This document shows, one piece after another, positions 7,870-17,278 of a stretch of DNA of 64,000 nt. The stretch spans positions 372,001-436,000 of the forward strand of contig NZ_BMEO01000002.1 in NCBI RefSeq assembly GCF_014636635.1, in the 5' to 3' direction. The position numbers and the translations under genes were made by a program. Position 1 is the stretch's first letter. Every line of letters starts with the position of its first letter. Below the pieces are notes generated by a model, which did no database searches, was not told the DNA's origin, and worked only from the letters and a program-made list of their open reading frames with translations. The stretch comes from Marinicella pacifica (GTDB lineage Bacteria; Pseudomonadota; Gammaproteobacteria; Xanthomonadales; Marinicellaceae).

Positions 7870-8255
7870 TATACGGCGGCTTCGTCAATCATGGTTTTGG
7901 TGGCTTGTTCCACTTCAGTGGCGACTTCCACCAAACGCGCATCAGAGGATAGGTCGGATAACATTTTCACCGGCTTAATCATGCCGATTTTGGTTTCACC
8001 GTCTTCGGTCCACACCGAGATGCGGCAGGGTAAGGCCATGTTGAGTTGCATATCAATGGACAGGACTTTGTCGGCTTGTGCCGGGCTGCAGACTTCCAGA
8101 ACATGGCAGTCTTCTTTAAAGTCGATACCTTTGGAGCGCAAGGTGTTGCCTAAATCATGGACATGCAAGACGCCGAATTTATGGGCAATGACGGCGTCTT
8201 CCAGGTCTTTTGAGGCTTGTTTAAAATCTTTTTGGGTGGTTTTCTGGTAGTACAT
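7869..8255 (-). CDS. DUF302 domain protein
   Basis: 128 residues, cytoplasmic, no signal peptide. The DUF302 core is visible as FGVLHVHDLGNTLRSKGIDF, followed by HVLEVCSPAQADKVLSID and LPCRISVWTEDGETKIGMI. DUF302 proteins are widespread, of unknown biochemical role, and often found near redox or metal-stress genes; the conserved CxP and LPCR cysteines are present here. It starts 2 bases after the FMN reductase gene stop, so the two form an operon. A REP-like palindrome touches its stop codon. Confidence 0.85.
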   Translation of the reverse strand: MYYQKTTQKDFKQASKDLEDAVIAHKFGVLHVHDLGNTLRSKGIDFKEDCHVLEVCSPAQADKVLSIDMQLNMALPCRISVWTEDGETKIGMIKPVKMLSDLSSDARLVEVATEVEQATKTMIDEAAV

Positions 8256-8257
8256 CG

Positions 8258-8809
8258 TTATCTCCTGAGTTTGTTAAACCAATCATGGTAGCTGTCGATA
8301 AATTTCTGCACAAATTTCTCTGTGTCCGGCACCAGTCGGTCATTATCATCCAATAAATTCTGAATCTGGCCGATGTAGGCTTCCGGCTGCGGCATCATCG
8401 GAATATCTAAAAACACCACCGCCTGACGGATGTTGTGATTGGACCCAAAACCGCCGATGGCACTTTGACTGGCTGTTATCACAGCACCGGGCAGACCCTG
8501 CCAGACACTCTGGCCGTAAGGTCTGGAACCGACATCGATGGCGTTTTTTAAGGCGCCGGGAATGGATCGGTTATATTCCGGACTGATGAAAATCACACCA
8601 TCTGAGGATTTCATGGCATGGCGAAAGTCGCTCCAGGCCTGGGGTGTTTCCGCTTCTAAATCTTCGTTGTACAACGGCAAGTCACCGATTTCGACGATGT
8701 TTAAATCCAGTTCGTCAGGTGCCAGTCGCATCAGTTCGTGGGCGACTTTGCGGTTATACGAATCTTTTCTCAAAGAGCCGACAATTAAGGCAATGTTCTT
8801 TTTAGCCAT
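8258..8809 (-). CDS. NADPH-dependent FMN reductase (ChrR/YieF-like)
   Basis: 183-residue flavodoxin-fold oxidoreductase. The FMN phosphate loop is GSLRKDSYNRK (residues 12-22), and the signature SPEYNRSIPGALKNAID is near residues 77-93, as in quinone/chromate reductases of the NADPH_dep_FMN_red family. It reduces quinones or other electrophiles with NAD(P)H through bound FMN, protecting against redox cycling. It is the first gene of a two-gene operon with the DUF302 gene. The context beside copA suggests metal-linked oxidative stress, which is an inference. Confidence 0.9.
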   Translation of the reverse strand: MAKKNIALIVGSLRKDSYNRKVAHELMRLAPDELDLNIVEIGDLPLYNEDLEAETPQAWSDFRHAMKSSDGVIFISPEYNRSIPGALKNAIDVGSRPYGQSVWQGLPGAVITASQSAIGGFGSNHNIRQAVVFLDIPMMPQPEAYIGQIQNLLDDNDRLVPDTEKFVQKFIDSYHDWFNKLRR

Positions 8810-8911
8810 GGGAAATCCTCCGGTATGTTTTTATTAAATGTCTGATATGCGCTAAACTGTGTTGACCCTTTTAGATTTGGGGTAATATCCTCTTATTTCA
8901 AGCAACGCTCA

Positions 8912-11485
8912 ATGACATATATGAAAGCCAGCCAACAACAAATTGAACAGGAACAAGCACAACGATTTGTGGATCGCTTCTTTCATTTGCACCGGGAAGA
9001 CATTATCACCCGGGCACGACAAAGCAATGTCTCGGAATCCGTCATTGAGCACATCAAAACTTTACTCGATAGCCGCAGCCGACAACGGACCCAAGCCAAT
9101 GTCGGTCAACAAACTGTGCTGAAAAATGAGGTGTTTGAATCGTTCACCATCGAAAGCTACCAAATCACGGAATTAATTGCTGAAGGTGGTATGTCGGCAG
9201 TTTATCGTGCCCATAAAATCGACAGCCAGGCCCAAAAAGATGTGGCCATTAAACTGATTCCACCGCATTTACTGACCAGTAAACTTCGCCGGCTGTTTGT
9301 TGACGAACTGGAAACCCTGTCCTACCTGCATCATCCGCACATTGTTGATTTGCATCATGGCGGGGTCAGCGACCAGGGCATTCCCTATTTTGTGATGGAA
9401 TTGGTGCATGAAGCGAGACCGATTACTGAATATATTGAAGATAACGGCCTGAGCCAACAAGCCACCATTGATTTATTTATCACGCTGGCTAAAACCCTGG
9501 ACTATGCCCATAAAAACCATATTATTCACCGCGATTTAAAGCCCAATAACATTCTGGTGGATGGCTTTGGTCACCTCAAGGTGGTGGATTTTGGAATCGC
9601 CGCCATCGCCCGACATACGGCTGAGACCCAGGCCTATACGCAAGCCTATTCGCCACCGGAGCAAATTCAGAACAGCGATTCACCGGTCTCTTTTGCCACC
9701 GATATTTACGGTTACTGTTCCGTGCTACTGGAATGTTTATGCCCCGATAACAAAGACTTCAAACCGGGCTGGCAGAAACGCTGTTTAAGACAGGCGGATC
9801 TGGATGGTGATTTAAAGAAAATCATCAACAAAGGTCTGCAATTTCTACCGCAGGACCGTTATCGGGAGTTTGATCAGCTGGTCACGGATCTGGCACTGTG
9901 GCAACAACAGCTTCCTCTGGCTTCCTTCGACAGTTCCCTGTGGGATAACACCAAAAAGTTTTTTCGGCGTCAGCCTTTTGCCGGGAGTTTATTGGTTGTG
10001 ACGTTTGTTATTTTAAGCGCCGGCCTGGCATTCAGTTTTTGGCAATTGGATCGCCTTAAAACCCAAACCGCCAAAACCGAACAAGTACGGAATTTGTTTT
10101 TTAATGCCATCGAACAGACCGATCCGGACATTCGACAGGGCCGTTCCATTACAGTTAAAGAAATGCTACAGCAGGCTTTACGCAATGCCCGTGAAAACCC
10201 AATCAAGGATCCTGTTTTGGCATTCGAATTTAATCATCTGTTAGGGGCTGCCCTGTTAAAAGCCGATGATTACAGTAACGCCATAAAGCAGTTAACCCTG
10301 GCTCAGCAAATCAATACCGATGACCTCACCAATAACCTAGCGCTGGCTGAAGCCCACATAAAACAACATAACTACGCGCAGGCAGAACAACAACTTCAGG
10401 CGATAAATCCCGCTCAGTTGAGTGGTCATCCAATCGCTTTATTCAGCTACCACGAATTAACCGGTAATCTGGCAGATTATCATGGTGATTTTGCGCAAGC
10501 ACAAAAACAGTACCAAATCGCACGGCAACAGGCCGAGCAACTCAAACAACCTTTGTTAATGGCACGGATTATTAAGGAACAGGCCAATTCACTTAATTTA
10601 CAAGATCGCAACCAAGAAGCGTTAACACAACTTACTGAAGCGATTAACGATGCGCGGGATTTGTGGGGTGATAATCATTCAGCCACGTTAGGATTACGCA
10701 TGGCGCGGGTCGAAACCTTACAGAGCTTATCGGCTGAAGATATTGCCGAAAGTATAGCCGAATTGGATGACCTTATACCCCGGTTAAAACAGTTTTATGA
10801 TTCTAATCATCCCCTGGTGGCTAAAATGAAGTTATTTCAATCCAGTGCCAACCAGGCATTAGGGCATTTAGCCGAAGCCGAACAACAAGGCCGTCAAGCG
10901 CTGGAAATAGCCCAGAGCTCTTTGGGTGAAGAGCACGCCTTAACCGGTCGGGTTTATATGGCCATGGCGCGTATTTTACTGGCACAGGGCAAGCCGGATC
11001 AGGCGTTAGATTTCAGCCGTTCAGGCGTGGACAGTTATCGTCGATTTTACGGTGAAAATCACAGCGAAACCTTACAACAAAAAACCTCACTGGCAGCCAT
11101 TTTGTTACAACAACAGCATTTTGAAGAAGCCCGCCAGATGGCCGCTGACATTTACCATCAACAGGCTAAAACGCTAGGCGATCAGCATCGCGCCAGTCAA
11201 TATGCACAAATGGTGCTGGCTCGCGCCTATATCGGCTTAGGGGATTTTCACCAAGCCCAACAACAAGCCAACAACTGCTATCAAAATGCCCGCAAAGTTA
11301 ATAAAACCAATATGCTGGTGGTGGGCTGTGGCCTGGCACTGGAACTAAGTTTATACGAACAGCAGCAATGGCCGCGCGCCAAACAACTGGCCACCGAACT
11401 TCTTAAAAACCCCATCGTCACCAATCATCCGGTATACGCCAAACAACTTGAGCAACACCTTCAAACCATAAACGAATCTGAATAG
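8912..11485 (+). CDS. Membrane Ser/Thr protein kinase with C-terminal TPR domain
   Basis: 857 residues. After an 80-residue alpha-helical leader, a PknB-type kinase spans about 82-335: glycine-rich loop IAEGGMSAVY, VAIK Lys114, catalytic HRDLKPNNIL (Asp208) and DFGIA (Asp226). A single transmembrane helix lies at about 356-377 (GSLLVVTFVILSAGLAFSFW). About 470 residues of TPR-like helical repeats follow (e.g. LAEAEQQGRQALEIAQSSLGEEHALTGRVYMAMARILLAQG). All catalytic residues are present. With the kinase inside, the TPR domain would face the periplasm. This kinase-TM-TPR layout is common in large Lysobacterales and myxobacterial genomes; substrates are unknown. It is monocistronic. Confidence 0.9.
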   Translation: MTYMKASQQQIEQEQAQRFVDRFFHLHREDIITRARQSNVSESVIEHIKTLLDSRSRQRTQANVGQQTVLKNEVFESFTIESYQITELIAEGGMSAVYRAHKIDSQAQKDVAIKLIPPHLLTSKLRRLFVDELETLSYLHHPHIVDLHHGGVSDQGIPYFVMELVHEARPITEYIEDNGLSQQATIDLFITLAKTLDYAHKNHIIHRDLKPNNILVDGFGHLKVVDFGIAAIARHTAETQAYTQAYSPPEQIQNSDSPVSFATDIYGYCSVLLECLCPDNKDFKPGWQKRCLRQADLDGDLKKIINKGLQFLPQDRYREFDQLVTDLALWQQQLPLASFDSSLWDNTKKFFRRQPFAGSLLVVTFVILSAGLAFSFWQLDRLKTQTAKTEQVRNLFFNAIEQTDPDIRQGRSITVKEMLQQALRNARENPIKDPVLAFEFNHLLGAALLKADDYSNAIKQLTLAQQINTDDLTNNLALAEAHIKQHNYAQAEQQLQAINPAQLSGHPIALFSYHELTGNLADYHGDFAQAQKQYQIARQQAEQLKQPLLMARIIKEQANSLNLQDRNQEALTQLTEAINDARDLWGDNHSATLGLRMARVETLQSLSAEDIAESIAELDDLIPRLKQFYDSNHPLVAKMKLFQSSANQALGHLAEAEQQGRQALEIAQSSLGEEHALTGRVYMAMARILLAQGKPDQALDFSRSGVDSYRRFYGENHSETLQQKTSLAAILLQQQHFEEARQMAADIYHQQAKTLGDQHRASQYAQMVLARAYIGLGDFHQAQQQANNCYQNARKVNKTNMLVVGCGLALELSLYEQQQWPRAKQLATELLKNPIVTNHPVYAKQLEQHLQTINESE

Positions 11486-11968
11486 TCAGTGATTTGGCTG
11501 ATTGTTTAAGGATTGTTCATGCTTTAACAACCATTCTTTCACACCTAAACCACCCCCATAGCCCACCAATTGCCCTGAAGCACCGATGACGCGGTGACAA
11601 GGTACAATAATGACGATCGGGTTTTTGTTGTTGGCACTGCCCACTGCCCTGACGGCCTTGGGATTATGGATGGCTTTTGCCACCTGGCCGTAGGTTTCGG
11701 TCTGGCCGTAATCAATTTGTTGCAGTTGTTGCCACACCCGGTTTTGAAAATCCGTACCTGAGAATTTCAGCGGCACATCAAACGAATGGATTTCATGTCT
11801 AAAGTAGGCCAATAACTGCTCACGGGCTTTGTGTAATACCGGATGCGATGTTTGACTGGGATAGTCTTTGTTCTGTGGTGTAAAAGACAGGCGTGTTAAA
11901 TGGCTGTCATCTGCCTGTAAGAATAATGGGCCGACGGGGCTGTCAAGTTGTAGTGTGTTATTCATCAT
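11486..11968 (-). CDS. ogt: Methylated-DNA--protein-cysteine methyltransferase (Ogt type)
   Basis: 160 residues. It removes O6-alkyl groups from guanine by irreversible transfer to the cysteine in the IVPCHRVIG motif, here followed by GASGQLVGYGGGLGVKEWLL. The DNA-binding helix region (TYGQVAKAIHNPKAVRAVGSA) and asparagine hinge (NNKNP) are intact. The length matches the single-domain Ogt form without an Ada N-terminus. The start codon overlaps the stop of the upstream regulator by 4 bases, so translation is coupled. Confidence 0.95.
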   Translation of the reverse strand: MMNNTLQLDSPVGPLFLQADDSHLTRLSFTPQNKDYPSQTSHPVLHKAREQLLAYFRHEIHSFDVPLKFSGTDFQNRVWQQLQQIDYGQTETYGQVAKAIHNPKAVRAVGSANNKNPIVIIVPCHRVIGASGQLVGYGGGLGVKEWLLKHEQSLNNQPNH

Positions 11969-12600
11969 TTTCTAGAGTTCACCGTGCAAAAATGACAATG
12001 CTGACCACCTTTGGCCATACATTCTTTTAAATAAACAGGCTCACCCAGAAGGTGACTTATCAGTGAAATATCCAACTGACAAACGCGCTCGTCGTTGATG
12101 GCCAGATCATGGAATACGCAATTTTTTGCAATTAAACTATCTTTTTCGGATTCGCTATCAGGCTCAACCGTTTCATAGCCTAATCTTGCCATAATTTTTC
12201 TCACGGCCTGCATTTTATCTTGATTAGATTTCATTTCAGGCTGTAACTGATCAGCCAACTGCTCGCCCATTTCTGTCAATATTTCCGTAATGCTGTCATC
12301 ATCTAATTTTTCACTGATGGCAGACATTAAAGCCCGAGAAAACAAATGATATTGTTTAGGAAAGATGGCCCGTCCGGCTTGCGTCAGGTTAAAAGCCCGT
12401 GAGGGCCGGCCACCGGTGCTGTCTTGTAATTGAGTTTCGACCAATTGATAGGACATCAGCACATCCATGTGTTTGCCTAAGGCAGCGCGGGATATACCGA
12501 TTGTATCAACCAACTGTTCCATGGTGACAGCGATTTCACTATACAGCAAATGCCGCAGTATTTGCTGTTGTCTGTTGTTAAGGCGGTCAAAATTCATCAT
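11965..12600 (-). CDS. SufR-like winged-helix regulator with cysteine-rich C-terminus
   Basis: 211 residues. The N-terminal helix-turn-helix (RQQQILRHLLYSEIAVTMEQL then GISRAALGKHMDVL, residues 10-50) is followed by a helical middle and a C-terminal cluster of five cysteines: Cys161, Cys174, Cys194, Cys202, Cys205 (ECMAKGGQHCHFC). This resembles the SufR/DeoR-like regulators that sense Fe-S clusters. Overlap with ogt and divergent promoters with two membrane genes suggest it controls both. No suf genes are in the window, so the regulon is unclear. Metal or cluster binding is inferred from the cysteine layout. Confidence 0.7.
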   Translation of the reverse strand: MMNFDRLNNRQQQILRHLLYSEIAVTMEQLVDTIGISRAALGKHMDVLMSYQLVETQLQDSTGGRPSRAFNLTQAGRAIFPKQYHLFSRALMSAISEKLDDDSITEILTEMGEQLADQLQPEMKSNQDKMQAVRKIMARLGYETVEPDSESEKDSLIAKNCVFHDLAINDERVCQLDISLISHLLGEPVYLKECMAKGGQHCHFCTVNSRK

Positions 12601-12698
12601 GGGGTTATTCTATCATAATTTTACTTATTATACTTTATAGTTGCTTAAGTTTATTTATAGTGCTATTCTAAGGCCACTTAAAACAATTTGGGGTTACT

Positions 12699-13043
12699 AT
12701 GATTTTATATGCATTAATTATCTTTGGCATCGCGGCTTTAGGCGGTCTGATCCTGGCCTCTTCCGTATTGCGCGGCAAAACAGCGCCCTGGGCATTATCG
12801 GTGTTGCACGCTTTATTAGGTGCCACCGGTATTATTATTTTATTGGTGGCTGCAGCCAGTCATGACTGGGCGGCACAATTATCAGCTGCTTTGGGCTTAT
12901 TTGTGGTGGCCGCCATTGGGGGTTCCTATCTGGCGTCTTTTCACTGGCGTAAAATCCCCACCCCCAAAGCGGTGGTGATTATTCATGCCGGATTAGCGGT
13001 GACTGCCTTTTTAATCTTATTGGCTGGATTTTTCACACTATGA
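12699..13043 (+). CDS. Small four-helix inner-membrane protein
   Basis: 114 residues with four hydrophobic segments (about 2-20, 32-50, 60-78, 92-112) and short polar loops. No catalytic motif. The stop overlaps the ATG of the following DUF2231 gene by 4 bases, so the two are co-translated. It is divergent from the SufR-like regulator with a 98-bp AT-rich promoter region between them. Unknown function. Confidence 0.7.
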   Translation: MILYALIIFGIAALGGLILASSVLRGKTAPWALSVLHALLGATGIIILLVAAASHDWAAQLSAALGLFVVAAIGGSYLASFHWRKIPTPKAVVIIHAGLAVTAFLILLAGFFTL

Positions 13044-13480
13044 AGCATCCGATACACCCGATGATTGTTCATTTTCCCATTGTTGGCTGGACGGTGACTT
13101 TTTTTCTGGATATGTATCAGTATATCTATGGTGTGCAATGGGCTGATTTGACCCAGTTCGTGGTGGTATCATCGTGTATTATGGCGGTCATTGCCATGGC
13201 CGCCGGTTTAATGGATTATTTACGACAGAAACCGGAACAAGCCAACGCCCGACGGATTGAACAACACATGTACTGGGCGCTGGCTTTGTTTGCTGCCTTT
13301 AGCTTCCGGGCGTTACTGCCGACCATGCTGACAAGTCAGCTGTTATTGTGGTCATTACTGACTTCTGCTGTGGGCTTTGTGTTATTAATTTATACCGCCT
13401 ACCTGGGCGGACATTTGGTCTATACCCATGGTCTCGGTGGTGTTGCTCATTTTAAAAAACAACCGAAGTCAAAGGATTAG
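13040..13480 (+). CDS. DUF2231 family inner-membrane protein
   Basis: 146 residues. It starts with the DUF2231 hallmark HPIHPMIVHFPIVGW, whose histidines could bind heme or metal. Four transmembrane helices follow, with LMDYLRQKPEQANARRIEQHMYW between the second and third. DUF2231 proteins are predicted membrane redox-associated proteins of unknown function. The 3' end overlaps the convergent gene by 4 bases. Confidence 0.8.
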   Translation: MKHPIHPMIVHFPIVGWTVTFFLDMYQYIYGVQWADLTQFVVVSSCIMAVIAMAAGLMDYLRQKPEQANARRIEQHMYWALALFAAFSFRALLPTMLTSQLLLWSLLTSAVGFVLLIYTAYLGGHLVYTHGLGGVAHFKKQPKSKD

Positions 13481-13824
13481 AAGCCCCAACCGGTGGGATC
13501 CGGATGAGCCTGACGCTGGTCAACATATTTCAGACCTTTGACACAGCGAACGATAATCCACAGCATCACCAGAACAATCAGAATAAAGCCGATAAAAACC
13601 ATCATCAGCACCATGCTGATGAGTGACATGACCAGGGCTTTCCAGAAGGTATGGATAATAAATTGGTAATGACTTTGTAACCACTCAGCCGCATCGTCTT
13701 TATTCACATAGGCCATCACAACACCGATGATGGCGGTGATACCGGCAATAAAACTGACCAGATAAAGAATATAAATTAAACGAACGGTGCTGACATCACC
13801 TTGTGGGGTTGGCTCTGTATTCAT
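13477..13824 (-). CDS. DUF4870-like small membrane protein
   Basis: 115 residues with three hydrophobic stretches (about 15-38, 58-75, 76-95). The pattern LIYILYLVSFIAGITAIIGVV...WLQSHYQFIIHTFW, ending RCVKGLKYVDQRQAHPDP, is that of the DUF4870/Tic20-like membrane family. Function unknown. It is convergent with the DUF2231 gene. Confidence 0.75.
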   Translation of the reverse strand: MNTEPTPQGDVSTVRLIYILYLVSFIAGITAIIGVVMAYVNKDDAAEWLQSHYQFIIHTFWKALVMSLISMVLMMVFIGFILIVLVMLWIIVRCVKGLKYVDQRQAHPDPTGWGF

Positions 13825-13890
13825 AGTTTCATTTCACCTCAAATACTTATTATGTTAGCATTTTCTATTCATTCTTTAAAATGCCATAAG

Positions 13891-14817
13891 TCATGCTGTT
13901 CCGCCCTGTAAACCACCGGTGTGAATAATCAGCGGTCGATCGCTCGATTCAATCACAGACTGTTGAATTAATGTGTCGAGGGCATAAAAGGATTTGAGGT
14001 TGTAGATTTTATCCAAAGCGACATTGTTGGATGCCTTAAATTGTCTTCCAAAGTGCAACATATCAGCTGTTGATTTGGCATAGCCGCCACCGTGAAATTC
14101 ATGGTTTATTTGCCAACTCGGTAATTTCAGGTTTCGGTTGTAGGTGCTAAGCCATTGATTAATAGCATGCTTTACACTGTGTAAACCTTTCAATACACTG
14201 ATGCCGATAACCTGACAGTGCCACTGATTCAGCCCACAACCGGCGATAATCCCCGCCAGGGTGCCGCCGGTACCTACCGGGCAAATAATATGGCTTGGGT
14301 GTTCTTTTAACTGTGTCTTAATGGTTTGTAACCATTCTGCAACCCCTTGAACAGCCACCGTATTGCTGCCACCTTCGGGAATAATAAACGTCGAACCCAA
14401 ACCATTCAATAAAGTCTGAACCACTTTACTGTGTTGTTTTAATCGGTAATCTGCACGACGGACAAATTCAAGTTGCATGCCGAACTGACGGCAGTGTTTC
14501 AACGTATCTGACCAGTTCTCTTCGGCGTGTTTTAATTCATCACCCCGCACGATACCCAGCGACTTAAAACCGGACTGCTGCGCGGCGTAAGCTGTGGCCA
14601 GCAAATGATTCGAGTGGGCACCGCCGAAGGTCACCAGCGTATCGGCACCTTGTTGTGTGGCTTGAATGAGATTGTATTTGAGTTTGTGTTGTTTATTGCC
14701 CTGGATGATGGGGTGATTCAGATCTTCACGTTTAACCCAGACTTTCACACCATGCAGGGTGATGCTTTCAATCGGTGTGGCTTCAGCCATGCTGCTGTTG
14801 GCGCTTGTTGGCCACAA
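13891..14817 (-). CDS. PLP-dependent D-cysteine desulfhydrase / ACC deaminase-like enzyme
   Basis: 308 residues, fold type II PLP enzyme. GNKQHKLKYN (residues 40-49) holds the probable PLP lysine (Lys45). GGAHSNHL is the substrate/phosphate loop, and VGTGGTLAGIIAG binds the PLP phosphate. Bacterial members of this shorter group mostly act as D-cysteine desulfhydrases; ACC deaminase activity needs extra residues that cannot be judged here. It overlaps the end of the radical SAM gene by 35 bases; an internal ATG at 14790 (MAEATPIES) would reduce the overlap to 8 and is a reasonable alternative start. Confidence 0.85.
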   Translation of the reverse strand: MWPTSANSSMAEATPIESITLHGVKVWVKREDLNHPIIQGNKQHKLKYNLIQATQQGADTLVTFGGAHSNHLLATAYAAQQSGFKSLGIVRGDELKHAEENWSDTLKHCRQFGMQLEFVRRADYRLKQHSKVVQTLLNGLGSTFIIPEGGSNTVAVQGVAEWLQTIKTQLKEHPSHIICPVGTGGTLAGIIAGCGLNQWHCQVIGISVLKGLHSVKHAINQWLSTYNRNLKLPSWQINHEFHGGGYAKSTADMLHFGRQFKASNNVALDKIYNLKSFYALDTLIQQSVIESSDRPLIIHTGGLQGGTA

Positions 14818-16309
14818 AGCTTTTGTCTTGTTTATTTTGTCTCAATAAGACATTCAGTCGGCCTTTTTCACCGGTTTGGTCAAAGTCAGCCTGTAAAGCG
14901 GCCATTAAAACCGTTTCCTGAACATCAAAATAGTCTTTTAATAAACGATACAATAAAACAAACTGGCGGCGCTGGGATATTTTCCAGGTGCTTTGTTCGA
15001 CCCGGAACAGGGTATCTGAAAAGGCCATAAAGTGTTTAAAGGCATCGTCTTTAAGCAACAGCGGCAGAGTGTTCTGAAAACGACCGGAATTAGCGAAAAT
15101 ATCCCAGTATCGGGCAAAACGCCCGACCCGCTGTAATTCTTCAAAGCTGATATCACGGGTATGCAGTACGGTATAAGGCGGCAGCGGGGAATACACCATG
15201 TTATATTCCTGAGTCAATGCATTAATCGGCGCACCGCGCAGGCGTTTTAATATGCCTACCTGAATTTCCTGTGGATTCAGGGCATATAACTGGTTAAAAC
15301 TGTCACCAAAACCCGTGAGGGTATCACCGGGCAAACCGAAGATTAAATCCGCATGCATATGGGCGCGGCTGTGTTCACAAATCCAGCGAATATTGTCTTT
15401 TGAGCGGTCGTTATCCTGGCGTCGTTGAATCAATTGTTGTACTTCTGGATCAAATGTCTGTACCCCCACTTCAAACTGTAAACTGTGGGGTGGGAATTTC
15501 AGAATAACGTCTTTGAGTTTATCCGGCAAGCGATCAGGAATGACTTCAAAATGTACGGTTAAATCATCGTCCATGCGCGCTAAAAAGAATTCCATAATCT
15601 TCACCGCATCGGCTATTTTTAAATTAAAAGTACGGTCAATAAATTTAAAATTTCGAGCGCCTTGGCGGTATAAGCGATCCATTTCTGCCAGAAAACGATC
15701 CAAGGTAAAGGCTTTAGCGGTTTTATCCAATGCCGATAGGCAAAACTGGCATTTAAAGGGGCAACCGCGTGAAGCTTCCACATAGATAATGCGGTTTTTT
15801 AAATCCTCTTCGCTGTACCAGTCATAGGGCATAATCAGCTGTTCCAAAGGCACGCTTTCGCCCTGGATGACAGGATGGGCAGGTTTTTCCCGGTTTAACA
15901 GGGATTCGCAGAGCTTTCTGAAACTGCGTTCGCCCGGCCCTTTAATGACATAGTCTGCCCAGGACACCACCAGTGGTTGATCAGGTACATGGCTGACTTC
16001 GGGGCCGCCTAACACCACGGTGATGTCCGGCTGAGCCGTTTTTAACAGCTGCACCACTTCATTGGTTTCGGTGACATTCCAGATATATACACTGAAACCG
16101 ACAATTTTGGCACCGCTTTCGATGATTTTTTCAACCATATCAATCGGCCGGTCATGAATGGTGAATTCCAGTAATTGTGCCTGTGACTGTAGCTCACCCA
16201 AATTGGCCATCAGATAACGCAAACCAAAGGCCGCATGGATGTACTTACTGTTCAAAGTGGTCAGTAAAATATCCGGAGTGGCGGTTTGTGTTTTTAGCAC
16301 GGTGTTCAT
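14783..16309 (-). CDS. B12-binding-domain radical SAM protein (DUF4080 type)
   Basis: 508 residues. The N-terminal cobalamin-binding Rossmann domain (about 12-130) contains VGFSVYIWN and VVLGGPEVS. The radical SAM barrel carries the 4Fe-4S triad CPFKCQFC (Cys183, Cys187, Cys190). The C-terminal region matches the DUF4080 extension seen in uncharacterised anaerobic-type magnesium-protoporphyrin-cyclase-like proteins. It is cytoplasmic, with unknown substrate; a methyl or carbon rearrangement is possible. It lies between the hydrolase and the PLP enzyme genes in one minus-strand unit. Confidence 0.9.
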   Translation of the reverse strand: MNTVLKTQTATPDILLTTLNSKYIHAAFGLRYLMANLGELQSQAQLLEFTIHDRPIDMVEKIIESGAKIVGFSVYIWNVTETNEVVQLLKTAQPDITVVLGGPEVSHVPDQPLVVSWADYVIKGPGERSFRKLCESLLNREKPAHPVIQGESVPLEQLIMPYDWYSEEDLKNRIIYVEASRGCPFKCQFCLSALDKTAKAFTLDRFLAEMDRLYRQGARNFKFIDRTFNLKIADAVKIMEFFLARMDDDLTVHFEVIPDRLPDKLKDVILKFPPHSLQFEVGVQTFDPEVQQLIQRRQDNDRSKDNIRWICEHSRAHMHADLIFGLPGDTLTGFGDSFNQLYALNPQEIQVGILKRLRGAPINALTQEYNMVYSPLPPYTVLHTRDISFEELQRVGRFARYWDIFANSGRFQNTLPLLLKDDAFKHFMAFSDTLFRVEQSTWKISQRRQFVLLYRLLKDYFDVQETVLMAALQADFDQTGEKGRLNVLLRQNKQDKSFVANKRQQQHG

Positions 16310-16315
16310 GGTCTG

Positions 16316-17164
16316 TTATTGATACTTTTCGATAAAGGGTATCACATGAGAAAGCACCTGTTCGGGTCTTTCGATGGGTAATAAATGGCTGCTATTTGGA
16401 ATTTCGACGAGCTGATGATTGTTGTTACTGTGCCAACGCTGCCAAAAAGCCGCCGGAATGGTGTCGGTCTCGGCACCACGCAACGCCAGTACAGGCAAAG
16501 TACTTTGTAACAGTTGTTTTCTGAAAGGTGTCACGGTCTGATAAATATGGGCTTCCCAGTGTTTATCAAAAGCCAGTCGAAACGTGCCGGTGTTATCGGC
16601 TTTGACACCGGCATTAATAAACTGCCACAGTTGTTCATCGCTGACCCGCTTAAAAGCACGGGTGCGGCGGTGAAAATCAAAAGCCGCTTGTAAACTCGGC
16701 CATTGATCCGGTCGGAGCAGGGTTTTTTTAATCAATGGCACTTGGTGGCGAATAAACCGCGGCAAGATTCGATTCAACCAACAAAAGCCTCGGCTAAAAA
16801 CCACCGGCTCAATCATGACCAGCGCTTTAAACAAATCCGGACGTTTTGTGGCAGCCAGAAAAGACGACACCGCACCCATGGAATGACCCACGGCCAGTAC
16901 ATGGGTAATTTTTTCCTGTTTAAAAAAACCCATCACATCATCCGCAAAATCATGCCAGGAGGTCACAGTTTCAGGTTCAGGTGGTGTGGGCCAAAGTGGT
17001 CGTTGTAAATAACTTATCACCGGTGCCATCTCACGCAAACCGTCAATAATGGCCTGGTAACTGGCCGGCGGATAGGCGTTGGCATGGGCAAAGTAGATGG
17101 CCTGTCGGTTGTTATGACTTCGGTCTTTGGCCGGCCAAAATTGAAAAGGGAATTGTGACATCAA
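16316..17164 (-). CDS. Alpha/beta hydrolase
   Basis: 282 residues. FAHANAYPPASY gives the oxyanion-type HA-N loop, VGHSMGAVSS carries nucleophile Ser95, and a histidine in NSSHLLPIERPEQV near the C-terminus completes the probable triad. There is no signal peptide. The HANAYPPASY start is typical of soluble esterase/lipase-like hydrolases with unassigned substrate. The stop is 6 bases from the start of the radical SAM gene, so it is the first gene of a three-gene operon. Confidence 0.85.
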   Translation of the reverse strand: MMSQFPFQFWPAKDRSHNNRQAIYFAHANAYPPASYQAIIDGLREMAPVISYLQRPLWPTPPEPETVTSWHDFADDVMGFFKQEKITHVLAVGHSMGAVSSFLAATKRPDLFKALVMIEPVVFSRGFCWLNRILPRFIRHQVPLIKKTLLRPDQWPSLQAAFDFHRRTRAFKRVSDEQLWQFINAGVKADNTGTFRLAFDKHWEAHIYQTVTPFRKQLLQSTLPVLALRGAETDTIPAAFWQRWHSNNNHQLVEIPNSSHLLPIERPEQVLSHVIPFIEKYQ

Positions 17165-17278
17165 AAACAGGTGTTTTAGTTTATGAAAAGAGTTGAGATT
17201 ATCGCATATTCACAGAGAAATCTCCTATATACACGCCGATTGACAACGTATAATTGGCCTTTGTCTTAAATCATCGCT

